This document shows, piece after piece, positions 16,721-24,634 of a stretch of DNA of 34,958 nt (positions are counted from its first letter, which is position 1; every line of letters starts with the position of its first letter). The stretch is from Chloroflexota bacterium (GTDB taxonomy: Bacteria; Chloroflexota; Dormibacteria; CF-121): the NCBI GenBank assembly GCA_005882045.1, contig VBHO01000012.1, forward strand, positions 386 through 35,343, read 5' to 3'. A program made the translations under genes and the position numbers. The notes beneath the pieces are model-generated. The model searched no databases and was not told the origin of the DNA. It saw nothing but the letters and a program-made list of their open reading frames with translations.

Positions 16721-17097
16721 GGGCCCGAGAATACGGCCGCAAGCTTACGGCACACCTAATACAAAACCCACCGTCACACAGTCCTTTCAACGGTGCCTCG
16801 CCAGCTCCGGGGCGCCAGGGCGTGTCGCCACGTATCGGACCGGACAAGGAGTCGTTAACGACGTGTACGCCGGCTATACGGGTCGATGAAGCATTGGGCT
16901 TGGCGCCGTGCAACGCGATGAACCACCAGCGAGGGTTTGCCTCGTCGGACCTTGTATGCGGCTGTAAAGACCCCTCACCTTCGGCGCCGGAGCCAGGCCT
17001 CTCAGCCACCTCTAAGGCTTCTCCGCCGGAAGCCTCAGGTGCCGGCGCGACACTGACCCTGTCGAAATCGTCGGAAAACACTGGAGGTCTTAACAAC
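16721..17097 (+). other. 377-nt intergenic region with structured leader
   Basis: This gap lies between the divergent tadA and DUF5666-like genes. I see no convincing ORF. It contains a hairpin CGAGG-GTTTG-CCTCG near 16932-16946 and a 7-bp hairpin AGGCTTC-TCCGCCG-GAAGCCT at 17015-17035. A short GACA-TGTC hairpin follows, before the GGAGGT ribosome site at 17083-17088. It did not match the riboswitch consensus sequences I could recall (glycine, cobalamin, M-box, c-di-GMP). Confidence 0.4.
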
Positions 17098-17694
17098 ATG
17101 ATCGGCAAGATATTGGCAGGAATCGCGACGGCGGGAGTGATCGCGGGCGTGCTCGCCACCGGCGCAATGGCGGCACCGGCGGCCACGACAGCGGCGAGCC
17201 CGGCGAAGGCGCAGCGTCCGGCGGCAAAGGATGTGTTCGGTGGGACCGTCACCGCCATCACGGCGACGGAGCTGACCGTCAAGAACGCGAAGGCGGGCAG
17301 CAAGACGTTCCTGCGGACCGACGCCACCGTGGTGGTCAAGGGTCGCAACGAGAAGTCCAACTGGTCCGAGATCGAAATCAGTAGCCACGTCATGGTTCGC
17401 TACGAGGAACGCGACGGCAAGCTCTATGCCAAGCGCGTCCACATCGGCCGCGCGCACGTCGCCGGGAAAGTCGAGAGCGTCAACGGCAACGTGATCACGA
17501 TTCGCACCCGCGACGGCAAGGATGTCAAGCTGACCGTCAACAACAGTACGAAGTATTTCGAGATCACCGGTAAGCACGAGCGGAAAGCTGGTTCGCTCAA
17601 CGACATTCACGCTGGCATGCGGTTGATCGCCGCCGGTAGCTACGACGCCAGCCACAACTTCGACGCCGCGCTCGTCGCCTATCGCAACAAGTAG
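17098..17694 (+). CDS. Exported DUF5666-like protein
   Basis: 198 aa from ATG 17098, which follows GGAGGT at 10 nt; the track's upstream extension lacks this site. A Sec signal peptide (MIGKILAGIATAGVIAGVLATGAMA-A) is followed by an Ala/Pro-rich linker. Two tandem beta-rich repeats come next, one from VFGGTVTAITATELTV and the other from VAGKVESVNGNVITIRT. Each runs from G-x-V-x-x-I/V to a 'DIHAGMRL' or 'EISSHVMV' step, the pattern of DUF5666/OB-like exported domains. No catalytic residues or cysteines are evident. The biochemical role of the family is unknown; an envelope or surface-exposed structural role is likely. It has a long structured 5' leader and its own terminator. Confidence 0.8.
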   Translation: MIGKILAGIATAGVIAGVLATGAMAAPAATTAASPAKAQRPAAKDVFGGTVTAITATELTVKNAKAGSKTFLRTDATVVVKGRNEKSNWSEIEISSHVMVRYEERDGKLYAKRVHIGRAHVAGKVESVNGNVITIRTRDGKDVKLTVNNSTKYFEITGKHERKAGSLNDIHAGMRLIAAGSYDASHNFDAALVAYRNK

Positions 17695-17710
17695 TCCCCC
17701 TCCTTTCTCC

Positions 17711-17740
17711 AAGAGCCCCGGCTTCTCCGCCAGGGCTCTT
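17711..17740 (+). terminator. Probable terminator after the DUF5666-like gene
   Basis: The inverted repeat AAGAGCCC/GGGCTCTT (8-bp arms, 14-nt loop) lies 16 nt past the stop. The downstream T tract is weak (GCTGTTTGC). It sits between convergent genes and may act for both. Confidence 0.65.
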
Positions 17741-17761
17741 GCTGTTTGCATTGACTGATCG

Positions 17762-18376
17762 TCAACCGCCCGTGCCGAGATCAGCACGTATGGCGTCAAT
17801 AATTGTCAGAAGCCTTCGACCCGCGTACTTCATGGCGAGAACGTAGGCAACAAAGTATGTCGCGAGGGTGGTGGCGAGGACTACCGGAAACGCGAGGCTC
17901 AGCATGAGGGCCTCAACGACAAGCGCCGCCAGTGCTGCCGTTAGCGCCATAGCTATGCAGAGGTACGTGAGCTCGCGACGGGACAGGACTCTTGGGGCTG
18001 GCGGAATGGGTCCTCCTTCAAGACGGGCCTTCAGGCGCACAAGTAATGCTCGGATCGAGTCCCGGTAGGCGCGTTGCAGATCCCGCCCAAAAAGCAGCAT
18101 CCGGATCGGGCCCAACAGCCCTTTCAGGGCGAAGTCGAAATCCATCGTGACCCTGCTGCCATCTGATGACGGACCGATCGTCATCGTTGTCGTGCCAACG
18201 AGCCGCCCGAGTCGCTCGCGAACGACGATCTTTGAATTCGGCACAGTGGCTACGAGTTCGGCGCGTGCAGGCAGATCGGTTTTCGGTACCAGCGCCTCGC
18301 GGTCTTGTCGTTCCGTTAAAGCCTTGTAGACGTCTTCGTCCGAGGCTTTGATCATGATGCTTGATGTGACCTTCAT
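17762..18376 (-). CDS. SRPBCC-fold membrane protein
   Basis: 204 aa from ATG 18376, chosen because AGAGGGAA lies upstream and the protein then begins MKVTSSIMIKASDEDVYKAL, a normal first strand of the SRPBCC/START-like (polyketide cyclase) fold. The domain spans about residues 1-130, with strands such as SKIVVRERLGRLVGTTTMTI and SRVTMDFDFALKGLLGP, then the long C-terminal helix DLQRAYRDSIRALLVRLK. Two hydrophobic helices follow (about 145-190), so the hydrophobic-ligand-binding domain is tethered to the membrane. The substrate is unknown. It lies 26 nt after pdxH on the same strand and is probably co-transcribed with it. Confidence 0.75.
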   Translation of the reverse strand: MKVTSSIMIKASDEDVYKALTERQDREALVPKTDLPARAELVATVPNSKIVVRERLGRLVGTTTMTIGPSSDGSRVTMDFDFALKGLLGPIRMLLFGRDLQRAYRDSIRALLVRLKARLEGGPIPPAPRVLSRRELTYLCIAMALTAALAALVVEALMLSLAFPVVLATTLATYFVAYVLAMKYAGRRLLTIIDAIRADLGTGG

Positions 18377-18402
18377 CGTTCCCTCTGCGTTGCCGGCACT
18401 GC

Positions 18403-19038
18403 CTACGGGGCCAGCCGGTCGAGTCGCCAACCACCTCTGGCTTGCCGCGTGTAGCGGATGCGGTCGTGAAGACGGTTGTCGCGATGTATCCAGAACTCGA
18501 TGGTTTGCGGAATAACTCGGTAACCACCCCAGTTCGGAGGCAGCGGCACTGGTGCGCCCTCGTACTTCGCAGCCAACGTCGAAACGGCCTCTTCGAGCGA
18601 AGCGCGACTCGGGATCACCTGACTCTGCGGCGACGCCAGGGCGCTGATCTGGCTGGCGAGTGGCCGGGCATGAAAGTAGGCCGTCGATTCGTCCGCCGAC
18701 TGCTTGACCACCTCGCCCCTGATCCGCACCTGGCGGCCAAGCTTCGCCCAGTAGACGACCAGCGCCGCCTTCGGGTTCTCGGCCAGCTCGCGCCCTTTCT
18801 GGCTCTCGTAGTTGGTGAAGAACCCGAAGCCCCGCTCGTCGAAGCCGCGCAACAGCACCATCCGCGCCGAAGGCTCACCCAAGCGGGTGCTAGTGGCGAT
18901 GGTCATCGCCTCGGGAAGGATCTCGCCGGCCGCGACCGCATCCTTGAACCAGGCGGCGAATTGCTTCAGCGGATCGGCATCGACGGTGTCTTCCGCGAGG
19001 CGCGGCGGCTCAGCTATGGAAGCAACCCGTGCGACCAC
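18403..19038 (-). CDS. pdxH: Pyridoxamine 5'-phosphate oxidase
   Basis: About 211 aa from GTG 19038 (the track gives 228 aa from 19089; the extra N-terminus lacks family features). The FMN enzyme oxidises pyridoxamine or pyridoxine 5'-phosphate to PLP. FMN-binding sequence is clear: ARMVLLRGFDERGFGFFTNY, then SQKGRELAENPKAALVVYW. RQVRIRGEV, the RPLASQISALASPQSQ segment and the C-terminal RLHDRIRYTR...WRLDRLAP substrate/FMN motif are complete. The length matches the family (about 200-220). The start overlaps the stop of the upstream unknown gene, so they form an operon with the SRPBCC gene. Confidence 0.95.
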   Translation of the reverse strand: MVARVASIAEPPRLAEDTVDADPLKQFAAWFKDAVAAGEILPEAMTIATSTRLGEPSARMVLLRGFDERGFGFFTNYESQKGRELAENPKAALVVYWAKLGRQVRIRGEVVKQSADESTAYFHARPLASQISALASPQSQVIPSRASLEEAVSTLAAKYEGAPVPLPPNWGGYRVIPQTIEFWIHRDNRLHDRIRYTRQARGGWRLDRLAP

Positions 19039-19397
19039 GCGACGTTGCCCGCCTTGTCCAGCGGCGCATGCTGTCGCGCGATCACCCACACGCCGGCGGC
19101 TTCCAGTTGCGCCTGGGCCTCGCCCTCATCGAGGTCGGTGCTGGCGAGGAGATCCCAGCGCAGGGGCTTGATCGACCAGCCGAGCGCTTCCATCTTCTTG
19201 AGCAGCACCGAGAGCTTGCGTAACCGATACACCAGCGATTCCCCCAAGGCCAGCACCGACGCGCTCGCCGGCGCGGTCTCGGCGGTCGTGCCGTAACTCT
19301 CGTACAGGCGATCGATCCATTCCGGGACGTCGCCGTCGACGGTGCTGGCCAACTCGTCGCGAGGGGTACCAAAGAGGCAGAGCTTCAGCCGTGCCAC
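19014..19397 (-). CDS. Hypothetical protein upstream of pdxH
   Basis: 127 aa from GTG 19397 (MARLKLCLFGTPRDEL), preceded by an AGAAGGG-like site on the minus strand. I do not recognise the family. It has an acidic N-terminal half (STVDGDVPEWIDRLYESYG), a central helical basic stretch (LVYRLRKLSVLLKKMEALGW) and a C-terminal half resembling a small alpha/beta domain (AQAQLEAAGVWVIARQHAP). There are no TM segments and no metal motif. Overlap with pdxH suggests shared expression. It diverges from the aldose epimerase gene 20 nt away. Confidence 0.65.
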   Translation of the reverse strand: MARLKLCLFGTPRDELASTVDGDVPEWIDRLYESYGTTAETAPASASVLALGESLVYRLRKLSVLLKKMEALGWSIKPLRWDLLASTDLDEGEAQAQLEAAGVWVIARQHAPLDKAGNVAWSHGLLP

Positions 19398-19417
19398 CCT
19401 TCTATTATCCGGTTGCG

Positions 19418-20335
19418 ATGTCTCCCAGCCCACCCTCCGGGCAACAGTTTGTCCTGACCTTCGGCGACCAGCGCGCGGTCGTCACCGAAGTCGGCGCGGG
19501 GCTACGCACCTACACCGTCGCCGACCGTGACGTCATCGACGGTTATGAAGAGGACGAGATGTGCAGCATCGGCCGCGGCCAGCTGCTCCTGCCATGGCCG
19601 AACCGGATAGAGGACGGCCGGTATGAATTCGGCGGCACAGTGTATCAAACGCCACTGACCGAGCCGGCCCGGCACAACGCGCTGCACGGGCTGATTCGCT
19701 GGGTCAACTGGCGCGCCATCGAGCACGCCGCGGAGGGCGTGCTGATGTCGCTGGTCCTCCATCCCCAGGAGGGCTACCCCTTTTTCCTCGAACTGCAGGC
19801 CGAGTATCGCCTGTCGGCCGCTGGCCTGACAGTCCGGACCACCGCGACCAACATTGGGACGCACGCCGCGCCGTACGGGGCGGGCCACCATCCATACCTC
19901 ACCATCGGCACCTTGATCGACGAGGCGCTGCTGAAGCTGCCGGCATTGATGCGGCTCGAAGTCACTGACCGCCTGATTCCTACCGGCCGGCTGCTGCCGA
20001 CCAAGGGAACCGCATACGACTTCCTCGAATTGCGGGCGATCGGCTCGTTGCGTATGGATACCGCCTTCGCCAACCTGGTACCCGACAGTGATGGCATGAT
20101 CCGCGTCCGCCTCCGGGCTCCTGGGGGCGACCCTGCCTGGACCCTCTGGATGGAGCCGGTGTACCGGTTCCTGATGGTGTACACACCGGATGCGATCCCG
20201 CAGGCGTCTCGGCGGCGGCGCAGCATCGCCATCGAACCGATGACCTGCGCGCCCAACGCCTTCCGCAGCGGCGACGGCCTGATCGTGCTCCAGCCCGGTC
20301 AGAGCACGAGCGCGACCTGGGGAATTTTGCGGTAA
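19418..20335 (+). CDS. galM: Aldose 1-epimerase (mutarotase) family protein
   Basis: 305 aa from ATG 19418 (MSPSPPSGQQ). A GTG at 19391 would add nine residues with no better site. It has a galactose-mutarotase-like beta-sandwich, interconverting alpha and beta anomers of hexoses. Key residues are visible: RHNALHGLIRW carries the first catalytic His and substrate Arg, GAGHHPYLTIG the second His, and IAIEPMTCAPNAF the catalytic Glu. The PWPNRI motif near residue 60 matches bacterial GalM homologues. It stands alone, divergent from the pdxH operon, with no sugar pathway genes beside it. Exact sugar specificity cannot be read from the sequence. Confidence 0.9.
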   Translation: MSPSPPSGQQFVLTFGDQRAVVTEVGAGLRTYTVADRDVIDGYEEDEMCSIGRGQLLLPWPNRIEDGRYEFGGTVYQTPLTEPARHNALHGLIRWVNWRAIEHAAEGVLMSLVLHPQEGYPFFLELQAEYRLSAAGLTVRTTATNIGTHAAPYGAGHHPYLTIGTLIDEALLKLPALMRLEVTDRLIPTGRLLPTKGTAYDFLELRAIGSLRMDTAFANLVPDSDGMIRVRLRAPGGDPAWTLWMEPVYRFLMVYTPDAIPQASRRRRSIAIEPMTCAPNAFRSGDGLIVLQPGQSTSATWGILR

Positions 20336-20435
20336 TTTAGGCGGCCCCCGATATTTGCACAGCTTTGGGCGCGCCTGCCAATATCAGGTCAGGGCATCAC
20401 GCTTCGGCCATGGCCGTCTGGAGGGAAAGCTGCTG

Positions 20436-22955
20436 GTGTACGGGAAGATTTACGTCCCCCTCGATAATTCGGACCATTCCAACGCCGCCATCGAGGTGGC
20501 CGTCCGGCTTGCCGGGGCCACCAACGCCAGCCTTGTCGGGAGCCACGTCTACGCCGCGCGCATGCACGACGTGCGCTTCAAGCAGATGGAATACACACTC
20601 CCCGATGAATACCAGCAAGAGCAGGAACTGGAACGGCAACGCAAGATCCATGACTCGCTGATCACGCGTGGGCTGCAGCTGATCTCGGACTCTTACTGCG
20701 ACGTCATGAAAGTTGCGTGCGACCGAGCGGGGCTGCCGTTCGAGTACAAGACCTTCGATGGCAAGAACTGGGAGTGCCTGGTCGACGACATCGCCGAGTC
20801 CGATTACGACCTGGTGATCATGGGCGCGCTGGGTATGGGCGCCGTGAGGGACAGCATGGTCGGCAGCGTCACCGACCGGGTCCTGCGCCGGATCCGCGTC
20901 GCTTCGCTCGTCATCCGCGACACGCACCCATTCCGCGACGATGCTTCCGACCGGATCGTGGTTGCCATCGACGGCAGTCCGCAGTCATTTGCGGGGCTGC
21001 GCACCGCCATCGAGCTTGGTCGCGCTCTCGGCAAGAAGATCGAGGCCGTGTCGGTCTATGACCCCTACCTTCACTACGCCATGTTCAACGGGATCGTCGA
21101 CGTCCTCTCGGCCGAGGCATCGAAGGTCTTCCGCTTCAAAGAGCAGGAGCAGCTACACGAGGAGATCATCGACACCGGCCTGGCAAAGATTTACGAATCG
21201 CATCTGCGCGTGGCCGAGTCGCTCGCACGCGACGAGGGCGTCGAGATCAAGACGACGCTGCTCGACGGCAAAGCCTTCAAGAAGGTCTTGCAGTATGTGC
21301 GCCAGGACCCGCCGTGGTTGCTCGTCATAGGACGGATCGGCGTGCACTCCGCAGCCGAGATGGACATGGGCAGCAACAGCGACAACCTCTTACGACTCGC
21401 GCCGGTGTCGGTGCTGTTGTCCAGCCGCACGTTCGTGCCGCCAATCGACGTCCAGGCCGAGGCGAGCGTCACGTGGACCGAGGAAGCCGAGGCGCGTATG
21501 GAAAAAGTCCCCGCCGCGTTTCGCGCTATCACCCGCACCGCCATCTGCCGCTACGCCATGGAGCGCGGGCACTCGATCATCAGCTCGTCCGTCATCGACC
21601 AGGCGGTGGCCGAGGTGATGCCCGAGCACGCGGCGCGCGCGATGGGCGTCGAGCCCGCGCAAGTCAAGGCGACGGCCGAGGCGCCAGCCGCCGGTGTCGA
21701 GACCTGGTTATGCCGGCGCTGCGGGCGGCCGTCCCGTGGCGGCCACCCCGACGCGTGCCCGGTCTGTGAGGGCACCAGCTTCCAGCGGGTGGACAAGGAG
21801 GCCATGATCGCCGCGGCGACGAAAGAAGGCGGCGTCGAAGAAGAGGAAGCCTTCGACGGCTTCAAGGTCAAGTGGACAGCGGAGGCGAAGGAGGTCCTCA
21901 ACCGCGTTCCCAAGGGATACGAGCGGCGCCGCGTCAAGGCGCGCATCGAAAAGATCGCCAGGGTGCAGCGGCTTCCCAGCATCACCCGCGACTTTGCCGA
22001 CGCCAACCTCGACGAGGCCTACGGCCCGGTGGCCGAAGTGGTCAGCGATACGCTGCCGCCCTCGAAGCCGGCCGGCGACACGCCGCTGATCTGGACCGAC
22101 GAGGCCGTCCAGCGGATGGAGCGCGTGCCGGGCGGCTTCATGCGCATGATGGCGCGGACCAAGGTCGAAGAGTTCGCCCGGAAGATCCGGGCCGAGACCA
22201 TCACGGGCGACGTTGCCGAGGGCGGCCTGGTGGACGCGCGGATGATGATGAACCAGGCGCTGAAAGGGCAATCACCTGAAATGGTCCAGGCGGCCATGCA
22301 GGCGCACGGCCACCATGCTGGGAACGGCGACGAGCCGCGCGAGCCGTCACCCGGCTGGACCGAGGACGGGGTCCGCCGCCTCAACGAGGTGGAGATCCGC
22401 GCCGAGGAGAAGTTCGAACCCAGTCGGGCGCGCGAACTGGCGCAGCACGCGGCCGAGTCGCGCGCGGCGCGCACCTCCGAGGCGATCAACGCCGCCTTCC
22501 TGGAGCGGCTCGGGATCAAGATCGGGTACGGGCACCCGCTCAGCCCCAAGACCTTCGAGCATTACTTCACCTGGTCTCCGGAGGCTGAGGCGCGGCTGGC
22601 GAACCTCCCCTCCTTCTGCCGCGAGCTGAGCCGCTGGCGCGTCGAGTGGACCGCGGCAAAGAAGGGGCTCGGTCCGGTGATCACGCCCGCAGCCATGGAC
22701 GTGAAGTTCGAGATGTGGGGCGACGTCTCAGACGCCCTGCAGCAGAAAGGCCCGCAGATGCCCTGGGAGCCTGACGCGGAGATGCGGCTCGAGAACATGC
22801 CGCCGTTCGTCAAAGGCCAGGTGATGGCGGCGGTCGAGGGCAATGCCCAGGAGCTCGGAGAGAAGCGCGTGACGACAAAGGTGATGGACACCGTCATCCA
22901 GAAATGGATCGAGACCGGCGATTTCCATGAAGGCAAATACGGCTTCCGAGCCTAG
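20436..22955 (+). CDS. USP-USP-rubredoxin-PCP_red-repeat protein
   Basis: 839 aa from GTG 20436 (VYGKIYVPLDNS), preceded by GGAGGG; the track's upstream M gives 27 implausible residues. Residues 1-160 and about 170-335 are two universal-stress (UspA) domains, each ending in the ATP-binding pattern G-x2-G-x9-G-S (GALGMGAVRDSMVGS and GRIGVHSAAEMDMGS). A PCP_red-like module starts at W347. A rubredoxin-like knuckle CRRC...CPVC (C426, C429, C441, C444) follows, then five more modules starting at W480, W553, W641 (degenerate), W713 and W777. Each has the form W-x-x-E/D-A-x-x-R/V-L/M-x-x-V/L/M-P, followed by a basic helix. PCP_red is otherwise known at the C-terminus of dark protochlorophyllide reductase BchB. 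It leads the respiratory cluster and overlaps the ABC gene by 29 nt. A redox or energy sensor or assembly role is inference. Confidence 0.88.
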   Translation: MYGKIYVPLDNSDHSNAAIEVAVRLAGATNASLVGSHVYAARMHDVRFKQMEYTLPDEYQQEQELERQRKIHDSLITRGLQLISDSYCDVMKVACDRAGLPFEYKTFDGKNWECLVDDIAESDYDLVIMGALGMGAVRDSMVGSVTDRVLRRIRVASLVIRDTHPFRDDASDRIVVAIDGSPQSFAGLRTAIELGRALGKKIEAVSVYDPYLHYAMFNGIVDVLSAEASKVFRFKEQEQLHEEIIDTGLAKIYESHLRVAESLARDEGVEIKTTLLDGKAFKKVLQYVRQDPPWLLVIGRIGVHSAAEMDMGSNSDNLLRLAPVSVLLSSRTFVPPIDVQAEASVTWTEEAEARMEKVPAAFRAITRTAICRYAMERGHSIISSSVIDQAVAEVMPEHAARAMGVEPAQVKATAEAPAAGVETWLCRRCGRPSRGGHPDACPVCEGTSFQRVDKEAMIAAATKEGGVEEEEAFDGFKVKWTAEAKEVLNRVPKGYERRRVKARIEKIARVQRLPSITRDFADANLDEAYGPVAEVVSDTLPPSKPAGDTPLIWTDEAVQRMERVPGGFMRMMARTKVEEFARKIRAETITGDVAEGGLVDARMMMNQALKGQSPEMVQAAMQAHGHHAGNGDEPREPSPGWTEDGVRRLNEVEIRAEEKFEPSRARELAQHAAESRAARTSEAINAAFLERLGIKIGYGHPLSPKTFEHYFTWSPEAEARLANLPSFCRELSRWRVEWTAAKKGLGPVITPAAMDVKFEMWGDVSDALQQKGPQMPWEPDAEMRLENMPPFVKGQVMAAVEGNAQELGEKRVTTKVMDTVIQKWIETGDFHEGKYGFRA

Positions 22956-23883
22956 TCTGCTCGCCGCCACCGGCCTGAGCCGCAGCTATCGCGGAGGCAA
23001 GGGCGTCTTCGACATCACGCTCAAGCTTGCCGCGGGCGAGGTGCTGGGCCTGATGGGCCCTAACGGCTCCGGCAAATCGACGCTGCTGCGGGTGCTCGCA
23101 ACCGCCGCCACCGCGAGCGCCGGCCGGGTCAGCTGGTTTGGCAACCCGAACCCGCGGTCACCGTCGGTGCGACGCCGGCTGGGTGTGATGCTGGACCAGG
23201 CGGCGCATTTCGACAAGATGACCGGCTATCAAAACGCCTGGTTCTTCGCCCGCCAGTTCGGGCTGGCAGGCGAGCTCGCCCGCGACCGGCTCGATGAGCT
23301 CTTTCGATGGGCCGGTCTGTGGGAGGCCCGGGATCAGCTGGTCGGCGAGTACTCGCTGGGGATGCAGCGAAAGCTCAACCTGGTCGAGGCGCTGGTCCAC
23401 CGGCCCTCCATCCTGCTCCTGGACGAGCCCACCCTCGCGCTCGATTACCGCGCCGAGCTCGACCTGATCGAACGGCTCCAGCTGCTCAGCCTCACCGGCA
23501 CCGCCGTGCTGCTGGCGACCAACGACGTGCACCTCGCCGAGCGGATCTGCGACCGCGTGATCTTTCTGCACCAGGGCCGGGCGATCCGGGAGGGGCACGT
23601 GCCCGAGCTCTTGACCGAGCTGGCAGGCTCGAAAGAGGTCCAGCTGCAAATGAACTCTCCGATCCCCCTTGACACCCTTCGATCCCTACCCGCGGTCGAG
23701 GCCGCGAACGTCGACGGCGATACGGTGCACATCGTCCTGGCGCGCGGCGCCAATCCGGCGCAGGTGCTGGCGGTGCTGAACGGCACCGCCGACCTGGTCA
23801 GCAACATGCGGGTTCGCCGGCCGAACCTGGGCGACCTCTTCCTGAAGCTGACCGGCGAGGCGCTCCCGGTGACCCACGGATGA
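22927..23883 (+). CDS. ABC transporter ATP-binding protein (CcmA/NatA-like)
   Basis: 318 aa. Walker A GPNGSGKST, Q-loop MLDQAAHF, signature YSLGMQRK (a variant of LSGGQ) and Walker B ILLLDEPT are present. The usual H-loop His is replaced by Asn (LLATNDVHLAE), which may lower ATP turnover. After the ATPase core (about 1-225) a C-terminal extension of about 90 residues (QLQMNSPIPLDTL...LGDLFLKLTGEAL) resembles the regulatory tail of ABC-2 drug/Na+ exporters. ATG 22927 lies inside the end of the USP/PCP_red gene. With the next gene it forms a two-component exporter. Position ahead of cytochrome genes suggests a role in complex assembly or heme/quinone handling, by context only. Confidence 0.92.
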   Translation: MKANTASEPSLLAATGLSRSYRGGKGVFDITLKLAAGEVLGLMGPNGSGKSTLLRVLATAATASAGRVSWFGNPNPRSPSVRRRLGVMLDQAAHFDKMTGYQNAWFFARQFGLAGELARDRLDELFRWAGLWEARDQLVGEYSLGMQRKLNLVEALVHRPSILLLDEPTLALDYRAELDLIERLQLLSLTGTAVLLATNDVHLAERICDRVIFLHQGRAIREGHVPELLTELAGSKEVQLQMNSPIPLDTLRSLPAVEAANVDGDTVHIVLARGANPAQVLAVLNGTADLVSNMRVRRPNLGDLFLKLTGEALPVTHG

Positions 23884-23914
23884 CACGCGCGCCTTTCCAC
23901 ACCGGGGCGCGCTG

Positions 23915-24625
23915 ATGATGGTGCTCGCGGGCACGATCTGGCAGCGCGAGCTGGTCGAATTCGCCCAACGCCGGCGGGCTTTGATCATCAAGCTCGCTTT
24001 TCCGCTGCTGGTTGGCATCCCGCTGGTGACCGCAGCGCCACCGTTCTACGCCGCCCTGAGCCTGACGATGCTGATCGCCATCATTGGAACGGTCGGGGCG
24101 GGCGCCGTCCTGACGCGCGAGCGCCACTCCGGCCTGACCTTGCGCTATCGGACATTGCCCGTCACTCCGGGGCGGCTGCTGATCGAGCGGCTCTCGACCA
24201 GCGCCTCGATCGATCTCCTCCAGGTCACGCCGGTACTGGTCTTGATCGCGCTGCGTCACCCGTCCCGGTTCGAATGGTGGCCGGCGCTGCTCCTGAGCAC
24301 CGCCGCTGTACTGCTTCTTGGCAATCTAATGGGCGCGGTCGCCAGCAAGCTCTCCGATTCCCCGGGGGAGGTGATGCTCTACGTCTTCATTCCTCTCCTG
24401 CCCCTGCTCTACCTGTCGGGCGTCTTCACGCCCCTCTCCCAGCCGGTCCTGCTTGTAATCTCTCGGCTGCTGCCCTTCAGCTACCTGCACGAGTCGTTAC
24501 TCGGCGCGCTGAGCGGCCAGCCGAACTTGCTCCCGTGGGAGACCCTGCTCGGTGGCTTCGGCTTCCTCGTGGGCGCCGCCGGCCTGACCGGTCGCCTGGG
24601 ACGCCGCGTTACCGAGTCGGACTAA
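23915..24625 (+). CDS. ABC-2 type permease
   Basis: 236 aa with about six TM segments. The N-terminal amphipathic helix (IWQRELVEFAQRRRALIIKL) is typical of ABC-2/CcmB-like permeases. A cytoplasmic loop follows, TRERHSGLTLRYRTLPVTPG, matching the coupling region seen in ABC-2 permeases (E-x-x-x-G-T/L). The segment PLLYLSGVFTPLSQPVLLVI is also characteristic. It pairs with the preceding ATPase. The substrate is unknown: CcmB-like heme export is possible, but no cytochrome c maturation genes or CXXCH proteins are nearby. Confidence 0.88.
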   Translation: MMVLAGTIWQRELVEFAQRRRALIIKLAFPLLVGIPLVTAAPPFYAALSLTMLIAIIGTVGAGAVLTRERHSGLTLRYRTLPVTPGRLLIERLSTSASIDLLQVTPVLVLIALRHPSRFEWWPALLLSTAAVLLLGNLMGAVASKLSDSPGEVMLYVFIPLLPLLYLSGVFTPLSQPVLLVISRLLPFSYLHESLLGALSGQPNLLPWETLLGGFGFLVGAAGLTGRLGRRVTESD

Positions 24626-24634
24626 GACGCGGCG

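Noticed and set aside
16930-17060. Possible glycine or c-di-GMP riboswitch
   Set aside because: Hairpins exist, but the conserved core sequences of those riboswitches are not present.
16590-17393. 267-aa minus-strand ORF across the tadA start and the DUF5666-like gene
   Set aside because: It conflicts with two well-supported genes and has no coherent domain; its end is an out-of-frame reading of tadA.
20349-20386. GATATT...AATATC inverted repeat before the USP/PCP_red gene
   Set aside because: Only 6-bp arms with a wide gap; expected by chance often enough that I do not call it.
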